In this document: positions 14,727-23,356 of the stretch, in pieces | How positions within the stretch are numbered: position 1 is the first letter of the stretch | Layout: the number at the start of each line of letters is the position of its first letter | Program-made: the position numbers and the translations under genes | DNA from: Deltaproteobacteria bacterium | Lineage (GTDB): Bacteria > Desulfobacterota > DSM-4660 > Desulfatiglandales > Desulfatiglandaceae | Direction of reading: 5' to 3' | Length of the DNA stretch: 45,100 bases | NCBI GenBank assembly: GCA_022340265.1 | Contig: JAJDOH010000119.1 | Location: 1-45,100, forward strand | Notes under the pieces: model-generated | Told to the model about the DNA's origin: nothing | What the model saw: the letters and a program-made list of their open reading frames with translations, nothing else | Database searches by the model: none

Positions 14727-16462
14727 GAGTCTTTCATCTCCTTTTCTTCGATGGCGAGGGGCAAGGTAATGGTGAAGGTTGTCCCCCTGTTGACCTCGCT
14801 TATAACGTCAATGGTTCCTCCCAGCTGTTCCACGAGACCGTAGGTAATGGACAGCCCCAGGCCGGTACCGCCCGTTCCCGTCTTTGTGGAAAAAAAGGGC
14901 TCAAAAACACGTTTGATGTCTGATTCTGGAATGCCGCAACCGTCATCGGATATGGTGACAACAATATTTTTTTTTCCTGCCATTGCCGCCTTCACCTGAA
15001 GATGACCGTTATTCGCCATGGCTGCGAAGGCATTGTTAATGATGTTTAAAATAACCTGCTGCAGCCTCCCGGCATCTGTTTCGATATTGGGGATGTCGTC
15101 GTTAATATCAATGGAGATTTGAATGGATCGATATTCCGCTTCCTTGTTCAGAAACCCCAGAACTTCCCGAATGATGTCATTCACATTGACGGTCTGAATG
15201 CTGACATCCATGTGACGGGCAAACCCCAGCAAGCGTTTGGTGATTCTGCCACAACGGGTTACGGAATTCAAAATGGAATCCACAAGCCCCATGAGCATCT
15301 CGTTCTGTTTGTATTCGCTCTTGTACATAAACAGATCTTTCATGAGCCCTGCCTTTTCATTGATGATGGCAAGGGGGTTGTTAATTTCGTGGGCCACGCC
15401 GGCTGCCAGCCTGCCGATGGAAGCCATTTTATTCGTGTATTCAACCTGATGGAGGGTGGCGATCAGTTTCTGATCCGATTGAAATATGCGGTTGACCAGG
15501 TAGGTGGCACCCCAGAGGATCACAAACAGAATGAATGCGACACTGATCAGCAGAAATCCGATGAGTTCCTTTCGGGTGTCGTCCCACGCTTTCAACAGTT
15601 CCGGTTTATGCTTGACGACCATGAGGATAAAAGGGGTTCCCGTAATATAGCGGTAACCGATGACCAGCGATGCCCCTTTGGCGGTGACCCACTCGAAAAC
15701 CCGTGTTTCCGGTGCAAATTCGGGTACGGGAAGGGAAATATGTTCCAGAACCTTGCCATGGGAGTGGGTCGGTGTCTGCAATACCCCTTCGTGATTGATC
15801 ATAAAAGCGTCTCCATGACCGTCAATTTCAAGGTTTGAGAGCAGATTGTCAAACTTTTCGGTATCCAGGGTCGCCCGAAGGATTCCGAACGAACCGTCAT
15901 TATAGGAAAATTTTACTGCCATGACAATGTGGGGGACATTTCGGAAACCGCTGAAGACGTTGCTGATGAATTTTCCCTGTTTGACCACCTGTTTGAACCA
16001 CTCCTGATCGCTGTAATCCTTTCCGGACAGGTTGTAGGGACCCGCGTAAACCCTTTGAATGCCCTCGGGGTCGATCAGGCCCAGATCCGTAAAGCCGCCG
16101 AAGCTCCTTTTCAGGTTTTCAAGCACCTTCGCCAGGTGCTCGGGACTTTCATCCATTTGAAAGTTGTTGCCATGGACAATAAAATGAAGGGCACTTTTTC
16201 GTTCGTCGAAAAAGTAGGAGATGCTTCTGCGAATGTTACTGACGAGTCTGGATGTTCTTAAAAGGATTTCCGAATCCACGTCATGACGGGTTGCCCGGTA
16301 ATCCATAACGGTCATGAATATCAGGGGCGCCAATACCACCGCTGATGTTACAAAAACCGCCGCATACCAGGTGCGCCTGAAATCGAACTGAGAACTGTAA
16401 GGCGCTCCGCTCATTCTGCGTTGGTCCCAGAAGGCCGGTTTTATCTTTTTCAGCAATCCCAT
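14711..16462 (-). CDS. Membrane sensor histidine kinase with extracytoplasmic Cache-type domain
   Basis: In this 583-residue protein a first membrane helix (about 33-52) is followed by a periplasmic double-Cache-like region of about 240 residues (LGLIDPEGIQRVYAGPYNL, then YSDQEWFKQVVKQGKFISNVF and FMINHEGVLQTP). A second membrane helix lies at about 300-322. The cytoplasmic part has the HisKA box GVAHEINNPLA (H358) and a complete HATPase domain (IINNAFAAM, DDGCGIP, GTGGTGLGL). dCache domains bind small ligands; the ligand here is unknown. It lies between the kinase-like/BON/receiver gene and an overlapping receiver gene, the likely phosphorylation partners. Confidence 0.92.
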   Translation of the reverse strand: MGLLKKIKPAFWDQRRMSGAPYSSQFDFRRTWYAAVFVTSAVVLAPLIFMTVMDYRATRHDVDSEILLRTSRLVSNIRRSISYFFDERKSALHFIVHGNNFQMDESPEHLAKVLENLKRSFGGFTDLGLIDPEGIQRVYAGPYNLSGKDYSDQEWFKQVVKQGKFISNVFSGFRNVPHIVMAVKFSYNDGSFGILRATLDTEKFDNLLSNLEIDGHGDAFMINHEGVLQTPTHSHGKVLEHISLPVPEFAPETRVFEWVTAKGASLVIGYRYITGTPFILMVVKHKPELLKAWDDTRKELIGFLLISVAFILFVILWGATYLVNRIFQSDQKLIATLHQVEYTNKMASIGRLAAGVAHEINNPLAIINEKAGLMKDLFMYKSEYKQNEMLMGLVDSILNSVTRCGRITKRLLGFARHMDVSIQTVNVNDIIREVLGFLNKEAEYRSIQISIDINDDIPNIETDAGRLQQVILNIINNAFAAMANNGHLQVKAAMAGKKNIVVTISDDGCGIPESDIKRVFEPFFSTKTGTGGTGLGLSITYGLVEQLGGTIDVISEVNRGTTFTITLPLAIEEKEMKDSCVYS

Positions 16463-16501
16463 AAGGCTTCCAATGATGGATGTTGGTTTAATGACTTCTC
16501 C

Positions 16502-17728
16502 CTAACCCTGACGTTTTTCTTTTTTCCGTATCTTTTCGTTGGCCTCATTCAAAGTTTTCGTCAACACGCCTATATCCACGGGCTTTTGAAGATAGGCAAA
16601 AGCCCCCAGCTCCATGCAGACTTTCCGGTCGGCTTCCGATCCATGACCCGTCAAAATGATGACTTCGATTTCCGGGCTGGTCATTTTGACGCGTCTCAAC
16701 ACTTCAATGCCGTCAATGCCGGGCATTTTGAGGTCGAGTATCATGACTTCAGGTTCATCGTCTTTCACCAGTTTAAGCGCCGATTCTCCGTCATAGGCGA
16801 CAGCCGATCCCATATCGCGCATCAGCAGTCTTTCCGAAAGCGTTTGAACGAACTCCCTTTCATCGTCCACCAAAAGCACCTTTGACGGCGCCTGAAAATC
16901 GACCTTTCGGTAGATGTCCGCCTGATGATAGCCTTTGCCTACTTTGGTATCGACCGAAGAAACACCGGGAATCCGGGCTGCAATGGTCCTAAGTTCTTCC
17001 TCAAGCCGACTCAGCATCAGCACGTGTTTGTTGATGGTAATGGTGACCGCCCCGTCCACGGCATCCACATCCACATTGTGTCCTTCCCTTGTCAGCACGG
17101 CTCCCACCGACGCTGCCAGGAGAAAATTCTCGACGGCTTTGCGGGATTCCTCGCTGGGTTGCAACAGGTTGCTGTTTAGATGGTCCTGGATACTTGAAAC
17201 AGCCTTTTCCACATTCACTTTGTCCATGGGAATCACCATGTCGTAAAGCGCTGCATCCCACGGGTCCGCGGTTTCAAGCTGGGTTTGAACCCACAACGCG
17301 CGGTCTTCATCCTGTTTTCGAATGAGCGCTGCGGCATCCTTCCGGGAGAGCTGCATCTGTTGGGCAGCCGTTTCTTTTCTGAAGTTCAGATCGGCGATGA
17401 GGCAGATGCGGAGCACATGGGTGATTTTTTTGGGTATGAGCAGACTTGAAAAACCGCTGAAAATGAGCTTGCCTTCCTTAAGCGTTTGCGCCACCGCGAG
17501 CTTCATATGCGCAATGGAACGCTCTTTTTCGTGGGTAAAATTATTGAATACGGATGTTTTGGCGGAAAATGCACGTTCAATTTTGTTTTCCGCTATGCTG
17601 CAAAGATCACACGCCTTTTTGACGATGTCACTGTCAGCAACGACCTCATATTCCGTTCGCTTCTGAAGCTCCTGAACGAACATTTCCTGGTTGCAGAATG
17701 TACCACTGAAAATACCGATAACGGGCAT
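16502..17728 (-). CDS. Fusion of cytidylate kinase-like domain, BON domain and receiver
   Basis: This 408-residue protein has three parts. Residues 1-190 resemble the cytidylate kinase-like (AAK-type) family, but the P-loop reads GIFSGTFCNQE and lacks a GK[ST], so nucleotide kinase activity is doubtful. Residues about 198-264 look like a BON domain (LREGHNVDVDAVDGAVTITI-like layout, ending IPGVSSVDTKV). Residues 283-400 form a receiver with phospho-acceptor D332 in ILDLKMPGIDG, GHGS and LQKPVD. The receiver is a paralogue of those at 13232 and 14367. The gene starts 11 bp after the SulP permease gene, which suggests the protein regulates or senses the transporter. Confidence 0.82.
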   Translation of the reverse strand: MPVIGIFSGTFCNQEMFVQELQKRTEYEVVADSDIVKKACDLCSIAENKIERAFSAKTSVFNNFTHEKERSIAHMKLAVAQTLKEGKLIFSGFSSLLIPKKITHVLRICLIADLNFRKETAAQQMQLSRKDAAALIRKQDEDRALWVQTQLETADPWDAALYDMVIPMDKVNVEKAVSSIQDHLNSNLLQPSEESRKAVENFLLAASVGAVLTREGHNVDVDAVDGAVTITINKHVLMLSRLEEELRTIAARIPGVSSVDTKVGKGYHQADIYRKVDFQAPSKVLLVDDEREFVQTLSERLLMRDMGSAVAYDGESALKLVKDDEPEVMILDLKMPGIDGIEVLRRVKMTSPEIEVIILTGHGSEADRKVCMELGAFAYLQKPVDIGVLTKTLNEANEKIRKKEKRQG

Positions 17729-17739
17729 GGGTTGACTCC

Positions 17740-19902
17740 TTATGCTTTCTTGTTTGATGAGACGCTGTTTTCAGGCTGCGGAAGATGACACGCCGTCAAC
17801 AACGGGCAAATTTCTTCATCACCGCCTTCGTGTGAGTTTTCATGGACGGACTGAATGGCTTTTTCCATGGTTGGATAAACATGATCTTCCCCGACTTTTT
17901 CAAGAAAATGCGTTCTTTTGAGCACCTTCATGACGGATTCGTTAATTCCGCTGAGGCTGATATCCAGACCGGCACTGCGGATACGGTCCACAAGCAAAGA
18001 TAGCGTCTCTTCTCCAGAGGCGTCAATGTCGTTTATGCCGTTGGATACCAGAATAATGTGTTTTAATGATTTCTTTTCCAGCATGATTTCCGCAATCTGA
18101 TCTTCCAGATAGCTGGAGTTCGCAAAGAACAGGGATCCTTCAAAACGGAGCATGGCAATGTATTTGCATTCCTGGAGGCGATGATCAATTGAGCATCGTA
18201 GGGCCTGGTCTTCATGCCGGCTTAAAAAAGCCATTTTGGGCCGCATGCTTTTGTAAAGAAATACCAGCAGCGAAAGAACGACTCCGATCATGATCCCACG
18301 GTCCAGATGGGGGGCGAAAGCGAGGGTGAAAACAAAACTGATGATGGCAATGGCCCCGTCATACCACTGCGCCTCCCATGCATGAATAAACCCCGAAACG
18401 TTGATGAGCCCGATGACGGCCATCATGATGACGGCGGCCAGAACCGATTGGGGCAGGTGGTAGAGAAGCGGTGTGAAGAAAAGAAGTGCGATAACAACCG
18501 TTAAGCTGGTAAACACGCTTGACAAACCGGAGACGGCTCCGCTTTGAAGGTTTACAGCGGATCTGGAAAAGGATCCGGAGGTGGGATAGCTCTTGCCCAT
18601 GGCGCCCAGAATGTTGCCCAGGCCCTGACCGATAAGTTCCTGGTTGGGGTCCAGTCTCTGGCCTGTTTTTGCGGCCATGGCCTTGGCGATACTGATGGCC
18701 TCCATGAAACCCAGAAGGGAGATAATGGCCGCATAGGGCAAAAGGTGAAGGATGACCCCCATATTGACCTTGGGCATACTCAGGGTCGGAAGTCCGCTCG
18801 GGATTTTTCCCACCACGACACCGCCACCGATCATGAGGAGTTCATCCGCGTTCAGTTCTTTGTTTCCCACTTTGATGCGCCAGATGCGACCGTCGCCCTT
18901 TGCTCCTTCCGGCAATTGGCTCTTAAGGTAGAATTTGAGGCTCCCATCCTGCTGGACGACTCCCTCAAAGAGCATGGCCCGTATGGCGGATCGAACTTTG
19001 TGGATATCATGTTTGACCCTCGCCATGTTGATAGTGAGCACATTGATTTCGTGTTCCGCGTCCAGAACACCGATAATATCCTGGTTTTTATTGGCCGCAT
19101 CCAGGGCCTTGTTTGTTTCGGCCCGTTTTTCAGCAAGGGAAGGAATAATGGCGATGGCGTGGTTGAATTCCTTCACCATTTTTTTCGCTTCCATGGACTG
19201 GATGGCGTCGATGCCTACGGTCTGGTTATGCTGAAAACCGCTCAACCACGAGATCAACGTGGTGACAATCACCGCAACCAGCACATTGGGAATTTTCGGG
19301 GATATTCTGCGCAAACCGTACATGATACCGAATGCCAATGCTCCCATTGCCAATGTGGGCCAGTGGGTGTAATGGAAAGCAGACTGAATAACACGCCAGA
19401 TGGTTTCATAGTGATGCTCGGATTTGTCCACATAAACGCCAAACATTTTAGAGAGCTGAGAAGAAGCGATAATGATGGCGGCCGCATTGGTGAACCCGTT
19501 GACGACCGGGTGCGACAGAAAATTGACCACCAGGCCCAGTTTCAAGACTCCCAGAGCAAACTGAAAGGCCCCCACCGTTAATGCCAGCAGAATGGCATAG
19601 GTGATGTAGCCGGGGCTGCCGGCAGTGGCAAGGGGCTCCAGGGATGCTGAAGTCATAAGGGATACCACGGCAACCGGACCGGTGGCCAGTTGCCGGCTCG
19701 ATCCGAAAAGTGCTGCGATCATGGGGGGGAGAAACGACGCATAGAGACCATAATAGGGTGGCAACCCCGCCAGCTGCGCATAAGCCATGGACTGCGGGAT
19801 CAAAACGAGAGCGACGGTCAGGCCTGAAATAAAGTCCGTCCTGAAACTCGTCAAGTCGTAACCTTTAAACCAGCCAAGAAAAGGAAACACTCTGGTCAGC
19901 AT
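17740..19902 (-). CDS. SulP-family anion permease with STAS domain and an unusual insertion
   Basis: In this 720-residue protein the N terminus (GYDLTSFRTDFISGLTVALVL, QSMAYAQLAGLPPYYGLYASF) and the later GFMEAISIAKAMAAKTG, NPNQEL-like and GSFSRSAVN blocks are typical SulP transport-domain motifs. A C-terminal STAS domain (about 575-690) has LRFEGSLFFANSSYLED and ILVSNGINDIDASGEE. Between about 235 and 357, just before GGVVVGKIPSGLP, lies an insertion of about 120 residues rich in charged helix (EKRAETNKALDAANKNQDII) that ordinary SulP proteins lack. SulP members carry sulfate, bicarbonate or other anions; the substrate is not decidable here. It is 26 bp after tetR. Confidence 0.9.
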   Translation of the reverse strand: MLTRVFPFLGWFKGYDLTSFRTDFISGLTVALVLIPQSMAYAQLAGLPPYYGLYASFLPPMIAALFGSSRQLATGPVAVVSLMTSASLEPLATAGSPGYITYAILLALTVGAFQFALGVLKLGLVVNFLSHPVVNGFTNAAAIIIASSQLSKMFGVYVDKSEHHYETIWRVIQSAFHYTHWPTLAMGALAFGIMYGLRRISPKIPNVLVAVIVTTLISWLSGFQHNQTVGIDAIQSMEAKKMVKEFNHAIAIIPSLAEKRAETNKALDAANKNQDIIGVLDAEHEINVLTINMARVKHDIHKVRSAIRAMLFEGVVQQDGSLKFYLKSQLPEGAKGDGRIWRIKVGNKELNADELLMIGGGVVVGKIPSGLPTLSMPKVNMGVILHLLPYAAIISLLGFMEAISIAKAMAAKTGQRLDPNQELIGQGLGNILGAMGKSYPTSGSFSRSAVNLQSGAVSGLSSVFTSLTVVIALLFFTPLLYHLPQSVLAAVIMMAVIGLINVSGFIHAWEAQWYDGAIAIISFVFTLAFAPHLDRGIMIGVVLSLLVFLYKSMRPKMAFLSRHEDQALRCSIDHRLQECKYIAMLRFEGSLFFANSSYLEDQIAEIMLEKKSLKHIILVSNGINDIDASGEETLSLLVDRIRSAGLDISLSGINESVMKVLKRTHFLEKVGEDHVYPTMEKAIQSVHENSHEGGDEEICPLLTACHLPQPENSVSSNKKA

Positions 19903-19928
19903 AAATTTTGCTCCTTAAATTTTGAAAT

Positions 19929-20534
19929 TCATTTGAATGTCATTTCTTTCGGTAGAACGTTCACGAGCATTCTTCTGCAACTGGCGATCAGTTCGCTGGT
20001 GAGTGCGCCTGCGTTGTAAAGATTGTAACTGTTGAAACGAACCAGGCCATCGGTCAGTGTAAAGAGTATCAGGGCTGTTTTTCTGGCCGGTACCGGGCCT
20101 ATGGACCCATCCCTTTTGCCCAGATTTACGGCTTTTTCAAAGATGTCAACGAGACTGTTGTAGGTATCTTCGAGGTATTCTCTGCAGACCGGGTTTACCA
20201 GCGCCAATTCATAGGCGTCATGTCGATGAAGCAGCATAAACAGATCCGGGGAATGGCCGGCCAGATAGAGATAAAAGGAGATAACTTCCTCCACCATTTC
20301 CAGACCATTTTGAAACCGCTTTCCCGCCGTATATTCATCAAAATCATTGATGATTTTAAGTTTGACCGTTTCCAGTACGGAGAGAAAAAGCGTTTCTTTG
20401 TTCTTGAAATGGTAGAAGATGGTTCCTTCAGCAGCACCGGTAATTCTGGATAAGTCCGCCATGGAAGTGTCTTTAAACCCTTTATTGGCAAAATGCCAGG
20501 TGGCTGCCTGAAGAATCGCCTCTTTTTTACTCAT
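19929..20534 (-). CDS. TetR-family transcriptional regulator
   Basis: I choose the ATG at 20534 (201 residues), 9 bases from AAGGAG, over ATGs at 20540 and 20573. The N-terminal helix-turn-helix is canonical (EAILQAATWHFANKGFKDTS, then ADLSRITGAAEGTIFYHFKNKETLF). The C-terminal ligand domain is helical and unassigned. It heads the run to SulP, the two-component genes and trkAH. A perfect palindrome lies just downstream of its -10, so it probably represses itself and the operon until a ligand binds. Confidence 0.92.
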   Translation of the reverse strand: MSKKEAILQAATWHFANKGFKDTSMADLSRITGAAEGTIFYHFKNKETLFLSVLETVKLKIINDFDEYTAGKRFQNGLEMVEEVISFYLYLAGHSPDLFMLLHRHDAYELALVNPVCREYLEDTYNSLVDIFEKAVNLGKRDGSIGPVPARKTALILFTLTDGLVRFNSYNLYNAGALTSELIASCRRMLVNVLPKEMTFK

Positions 20535-20572
20535 GCCCATGAACTCCTTAAGACCGATTTCAAAAAAAACCA

Positions 20573-20586
20573 ACTGAGCGCTCAGT
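20573..20586. promoter_or_regulatory. Probable TetR operator
   Basis: ACTGAGCGCTCAGT is a perfect 14-bp palindrome lying just after the predicted -10 and about 40 bp before the tetR start. That is a typical autorepressor position. Confidence 0.65.
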
Positions 20587-20595
20587 CAGGTTCGG

Positions 20596-20624
20596 AATTT
20601 ATTAGAGTTTTTTGGGGAGGTCAA
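20596..20624 (-). promoter_or_regulatory. Promoter of the tetR-sulP-trkAH run
   Basis: On the minus strand TTGACC (20619-20624) and TAAATT (20596-20601) are separated by 17 bases. The TetR palindrome at 20573-20586 begins about 10 bases downstream, so a bound repressor would block initiation. Confidence 0.6.
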
Positions 20625-20776
20625 GAAAAAAGTGATGTTACCTAGATGCGGCCCGGACGATCCAAGAAAGCGGGTGGGGGTATTTTTACTTTATTAATTT
20701 AAAACAGATAGATAGCTTCTAATGTCCTAATCCGGCGGTACGCTTTTGAATCGGAGTTCCGGAAAAATTATTGGGT

Positions 20777-20806
20777 GCATAAACTGAGCGTTTACTCAGT
20801 TTATGC
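20777..20806. repeat. Inverted repeat sharing the TetR half-site, 3' of purB
   Basis: GCATAAACTGAG and CTCAGTTTATGC are perfect 12-bp arms around CGTTTA. The element contains ACTGAGCG and CTCAGT, the same half-sites as the palindrome at 20573. It could be a second operator about 240 bp upstream of tetR or a purB transcript-end hairpin; no T-run follows it on the purB strand. Confidence 0.55.
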
Positions 20807-20820
20807 TTGAAATGCCTGGT

Positions 20821-22248
20821 TTACAGGATGTCCCCGGCTTCGTATTGTGCGGCTTCGGGATGGCGTTCGAGTAGTGAAGCGGCTTTTTGAATGACCCGGT
20901 CAATCTGTTCGGCTGCGTTTCCCACAAAATGCTTCTTATCCGCTAAAATGGACACGATTTGCCCTTCCGTGATGCCCACGTTTTTGAAAACCGCGTCTTC
21001 TGCGAGTTTTTCAGCCAGTCGGGGGGCGGACCCCTTTTCGCGCATGGCAATGGCTTCCGCAACCGCGTGGTGTTTAATGGCTTCGTGGGCTGTTTCCCGT
21101 CCTACACCGGCTTTTACGGCGGTCATGAGGATTTCAGTGCTGGCAAGAAATGGAAGAAAACGATCCAGCTCCTTTTCGATGGTCACCGGATAGGCGCCCA
21201 TATTGGAAAGGACCGTGAGGGTGGTTTCGCACAATCCGTCCGAGGCATAAAAGGCATCGGGCATGACGATCCTTCGCACCACGGAACAGGAAACATCCCC
21301 TTCTTCCCACTGATCCCCTGCCAGCCTTGATGCGCCGTCGGCATACATCTTGATGAGGGTGGCAAATCCGCAGATGCGCTCGGTGCTCCGCGTGTTCATT
21401 TTGTGGGGCATTGCACTTGACCCCACCTGTCCCTCCCTGAATCCTTCGGTCACCAGTTCATAACCGCTCATAAGGCGCATCCCTTTGGCAAAATTTTCGC
21501 AGGCATTTGCCATAAAAGCCAGATGGCTTACAAGAGCGTAGTCAAGGGATCTGGGGTAAACCTGGCCCGTGGAATCGAGAACGTTCTCAAAACCAAGGGA
21601 TTCCGCCACCAGCTTCTCCAGCGTTTGAACTTTTTCGGAACTGCCCAAGAGGGTGAGCATGTCAAACTGGGTGCCCACGGGACCTTTAATGCCCCTTAAC
21701 GGATAGGTGCTTAGGAAGTTTTCAAAACGGGCGATATGAATCAGGAGTTCTTCAGCCCACATGGAAAACCGCCGCCCCAGCAGGGTGGGTTGCGCTGCCT
21801 GATGGTGCGTTCGAGCCGTCAATACAATGGAACGGTATTTCAGTGCGCAGTCCAGCATGTGCCGGAGCACGGATACATAGTGATCCAGGACAATGCGCGA
21901 GGCCTTCTTGAACTGCATCTGTTCCACGTTGTCGGTAAGGTCGCGGCTGGTCATTCCCTTGTGAATATGTTCGTCTTTCCCTGAGACTTTAACAAAGGCT
22001 TCGATTTTGGCTTTGACATCATGCTTGGTTTCAATTTCCCGCAGCCTTATAAAGTCAAGGTCAATATGGTTGATAGCACTTTCGTAGCCCTCGATGACAT
22101 GGGCAGGAATGGGAACTCCGAGTTTTTTCTGGGCCTTCATCACGGCAACCCAGAGGGCCCTTTCGGCCTTAATCCTTCCTTCTTCGGAAAAAATGCCGTT
22201 GATTTCGGGGCCGGCATATCGTTCTGACAAAACATTGCTGTTTGACAT
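20821..22248 (-). CDS. purB: Adenylosuccinate lyase
   Basis: The enzyme removes fumarate from SAICAR and adenylosuccinate in purine synthesis. The start at 22248 (475 residues) follows GGGAG at good spacing; the longer frame to 22284 lacks one. Motifs include KGMTSRDLTDN, TARTHHQAAQPTLLGRR with the catalytic His region, and the fumarate lyase signature GSSAMPHKMN. The length and SERYAGPEINGIFSEE start resemble the longer PurB type rather than the E. coli one. It is divergent from lgt. Confidence 0.94.
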   Translation of the reverse strand: MSNSNVLSERYAGPEINGIFSEEGRIKAERALWVAVMKAQKKLGVPIPAHVIEGYESAINHIDLDFIRLREIETKHDVKAKIEAFVKVSGKDEHIHKGMTSRDLTDNVEQMQFKKASRIVLDHYVSVLRHMLDCALKYRSIVLTARTHHQAAQPTLLGRRFSMWAEELLIHIARFENFLSTYPLRGIKGPVGTQFDMLTLLGSSEKVQTLEKLVAESLGFENVLDSTGQVYPRSLDYALVSHLAFMANACENFAKGMRLMSGYELVTEGFREGQVGSSAMPHKMNTRSTERICGFATLIKMYADGASRLAGDQWEEGDVSCSVVRRIVMPDAFYASDGLCETTLTVLSNMGAYPVTIEKELDRFLPFLASTEILMTAVKAGVGRETAHEAIKHHAVAEAIAMREKGSAPRLAEKLAEDAVFKNVGITEGQIVSILADKKHFVGNAAEQIDRVIQKAASLLERHPEAAQYEAGDIL

Positions 22249-22379
22249 TTTTCTGTTCTCCCTTCGGCCAACCCTCTGGGCCACTTCTCATGGGTTCCTA
22301 ACTTGTAGAAAATGAATTTTCCGCAAAAACATCAAAAAGGGACAAGGCCAATCCCTTCATGTGAATTCAAATTTGCTTC

Positions 22380-22409
22380 TTGACTATGTGCGCGGGCCTG
22401 CTTTATCTT
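22380..22409 (+). promoter_or_regulatory. Possible lgt promoter
   Basis: TTGACT (22380-22385) and TATCTT (22404-22409) are 18 bases apart, about 65 bp before the lgt ATG. The match is moderate. Confidence 0.35.
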
Positions 22410-22472
22410 TCACAAGAACAAGCGTCAGCCAGCAGAGACACAGTAAATAAATTCCAGTAATAGTCAAGTATT

Positions 22473-23261
22473 ATGATACCGTTTCCAAATATTGATCCCA
22501 ATATCGTCGAACTGGGCCCGTTTAAACTGAGGTGGTACGGATTGATGTATGTGCTGGGGTTTGTGTCGGCGTACTTCTTGATCGGAGTACAGGAAGGCGC
22601 CCGCCGTCTGGGCCTTCAAGGGAAAATGCTTCAGGATTTGATTTTTTATATGGCCCTGGGACTGGTGGCGGGTGCCCGACTGGGATATATCTTTTTTTAC
22701 CAGTTTGCAAATCTGGGATACTATGCCACGCACCCCCTGGAAATCATTGCCGTGTGGCATGGCGGGATGAGTTTTCATGGGGGCTTGATCGGTGCCGTGC
22801 TGGCTGCCATCCTCTTTTGTCGTATTCATAAACTGCCGTTTCTTCAGGTCGCCGATGCGGTCATTGTAACAGTACCCGTAGGCCTTTTTTTCGGCCGGAT
22901 GGGAAATTTTATCAATGGAGAGCTTTACGGCCGGCCCACATCGGTTCCCTGGGCAATGGTGTTTCCGGCAAGCCCCGGTGTCCCCCGCCACCCGTCCCAA
23001 CTTTATGAAGCGGGCCTTGAGGGCGTGGTTCTTTTTATTATTCTGTGGATGCTTAAAGACCGCATCGAAAAACCCGGTGCCATGGTAGCCATTTTCCTCG
23101 GCGGGTACGGAGTTATGCGTTTTATTATCGAGTTTTTCAGGGAACCGGATGCCCAGATTGGGCTGTTTATGGGATTATTTTCCATGGGGCAGTTTCTTTG
23201 CATGGCCATGATTGTGGCGTCTGTCATTCTTTTTTTGCTGCTGCCCCATCGGGGAAAATAG
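22473..23261 (+). CDS. lgt: Prolipoprotein diacylglyceryl transferase
   Basis: This 262-residue inner-membrane enzyme transfers diacylglycerol from phosphatidylglycerol to the lipobox Cys of prolipoproteins, the first step of lipoprotein maturation. It shows multiple membrane segments, the WHGGMSFHGGLIG block with the essential His, and the Lgt signature GRMGNFINGELYG. The C-terminal RFIIEFFREPD block is also typical. No clear ribosome-binding site precedes the ATG. A client lipoprotein is encoded at 32906 in this window. Confidence 0.95.
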   Translation: MIPFPNIDPNIVELGPFKLRWYGLMYVLGFVSAYFLIGVQEGARRLGLQGKMLQDLIFYMALGLVAGARLGYIFFYQFANLGYYATHPLEIIAVWHGGMSFHGGLIGAVLAAILFCRIHKLPFLQVADAVIVTVPVGLFFGRMGNFINGELYGRPTSVPWAMVFPASPGVPRHPSQLYEAGLEGVVLFIILWMLKDRIEKPGAMVAIFLGGYGVMRFIIEFFREPDAQIGLFMGLFSMGQFLCMAMIVASVILFLLLPHRGK

Positions 23262-23280
23262 GAATACCCCGGATTTTTTT
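23248..23280 (+). terminator. Possible terminator at the lgt 3' end
   Basis: ATCGGGG (23248-23254) pairs with CCCCGGAT (23267-23274) with one bulged base, followed by a run of T to 23280. The hairpin includes the lgt stop codon in its loop. It may lower readthrough into ilvD. Confidence 0.45.
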
Positions 23281-23356
23281 CCGCCGGAAAGGCTTTACAA
23301 TCGGCCGTTGATGGATGAAACTATCGTCATTTCATCAGGGATTAAGGAGGATAAAC

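Noticed and set aside
18544..19581. A 345-codon plus-strand frame opposite the SulP gene
   Set aside because: It is the reverse complement of confirmed SulP coding sequence, with no domain and no ribosome-binding site.
17740..19902. Calling the SulP protein a sulfate importer because the host may reduce sulfate
   Set aside because: SulP members move several anions and nothing in the sequence I can read fixes the substrate; no sulfate assimilation gene is adjacent.
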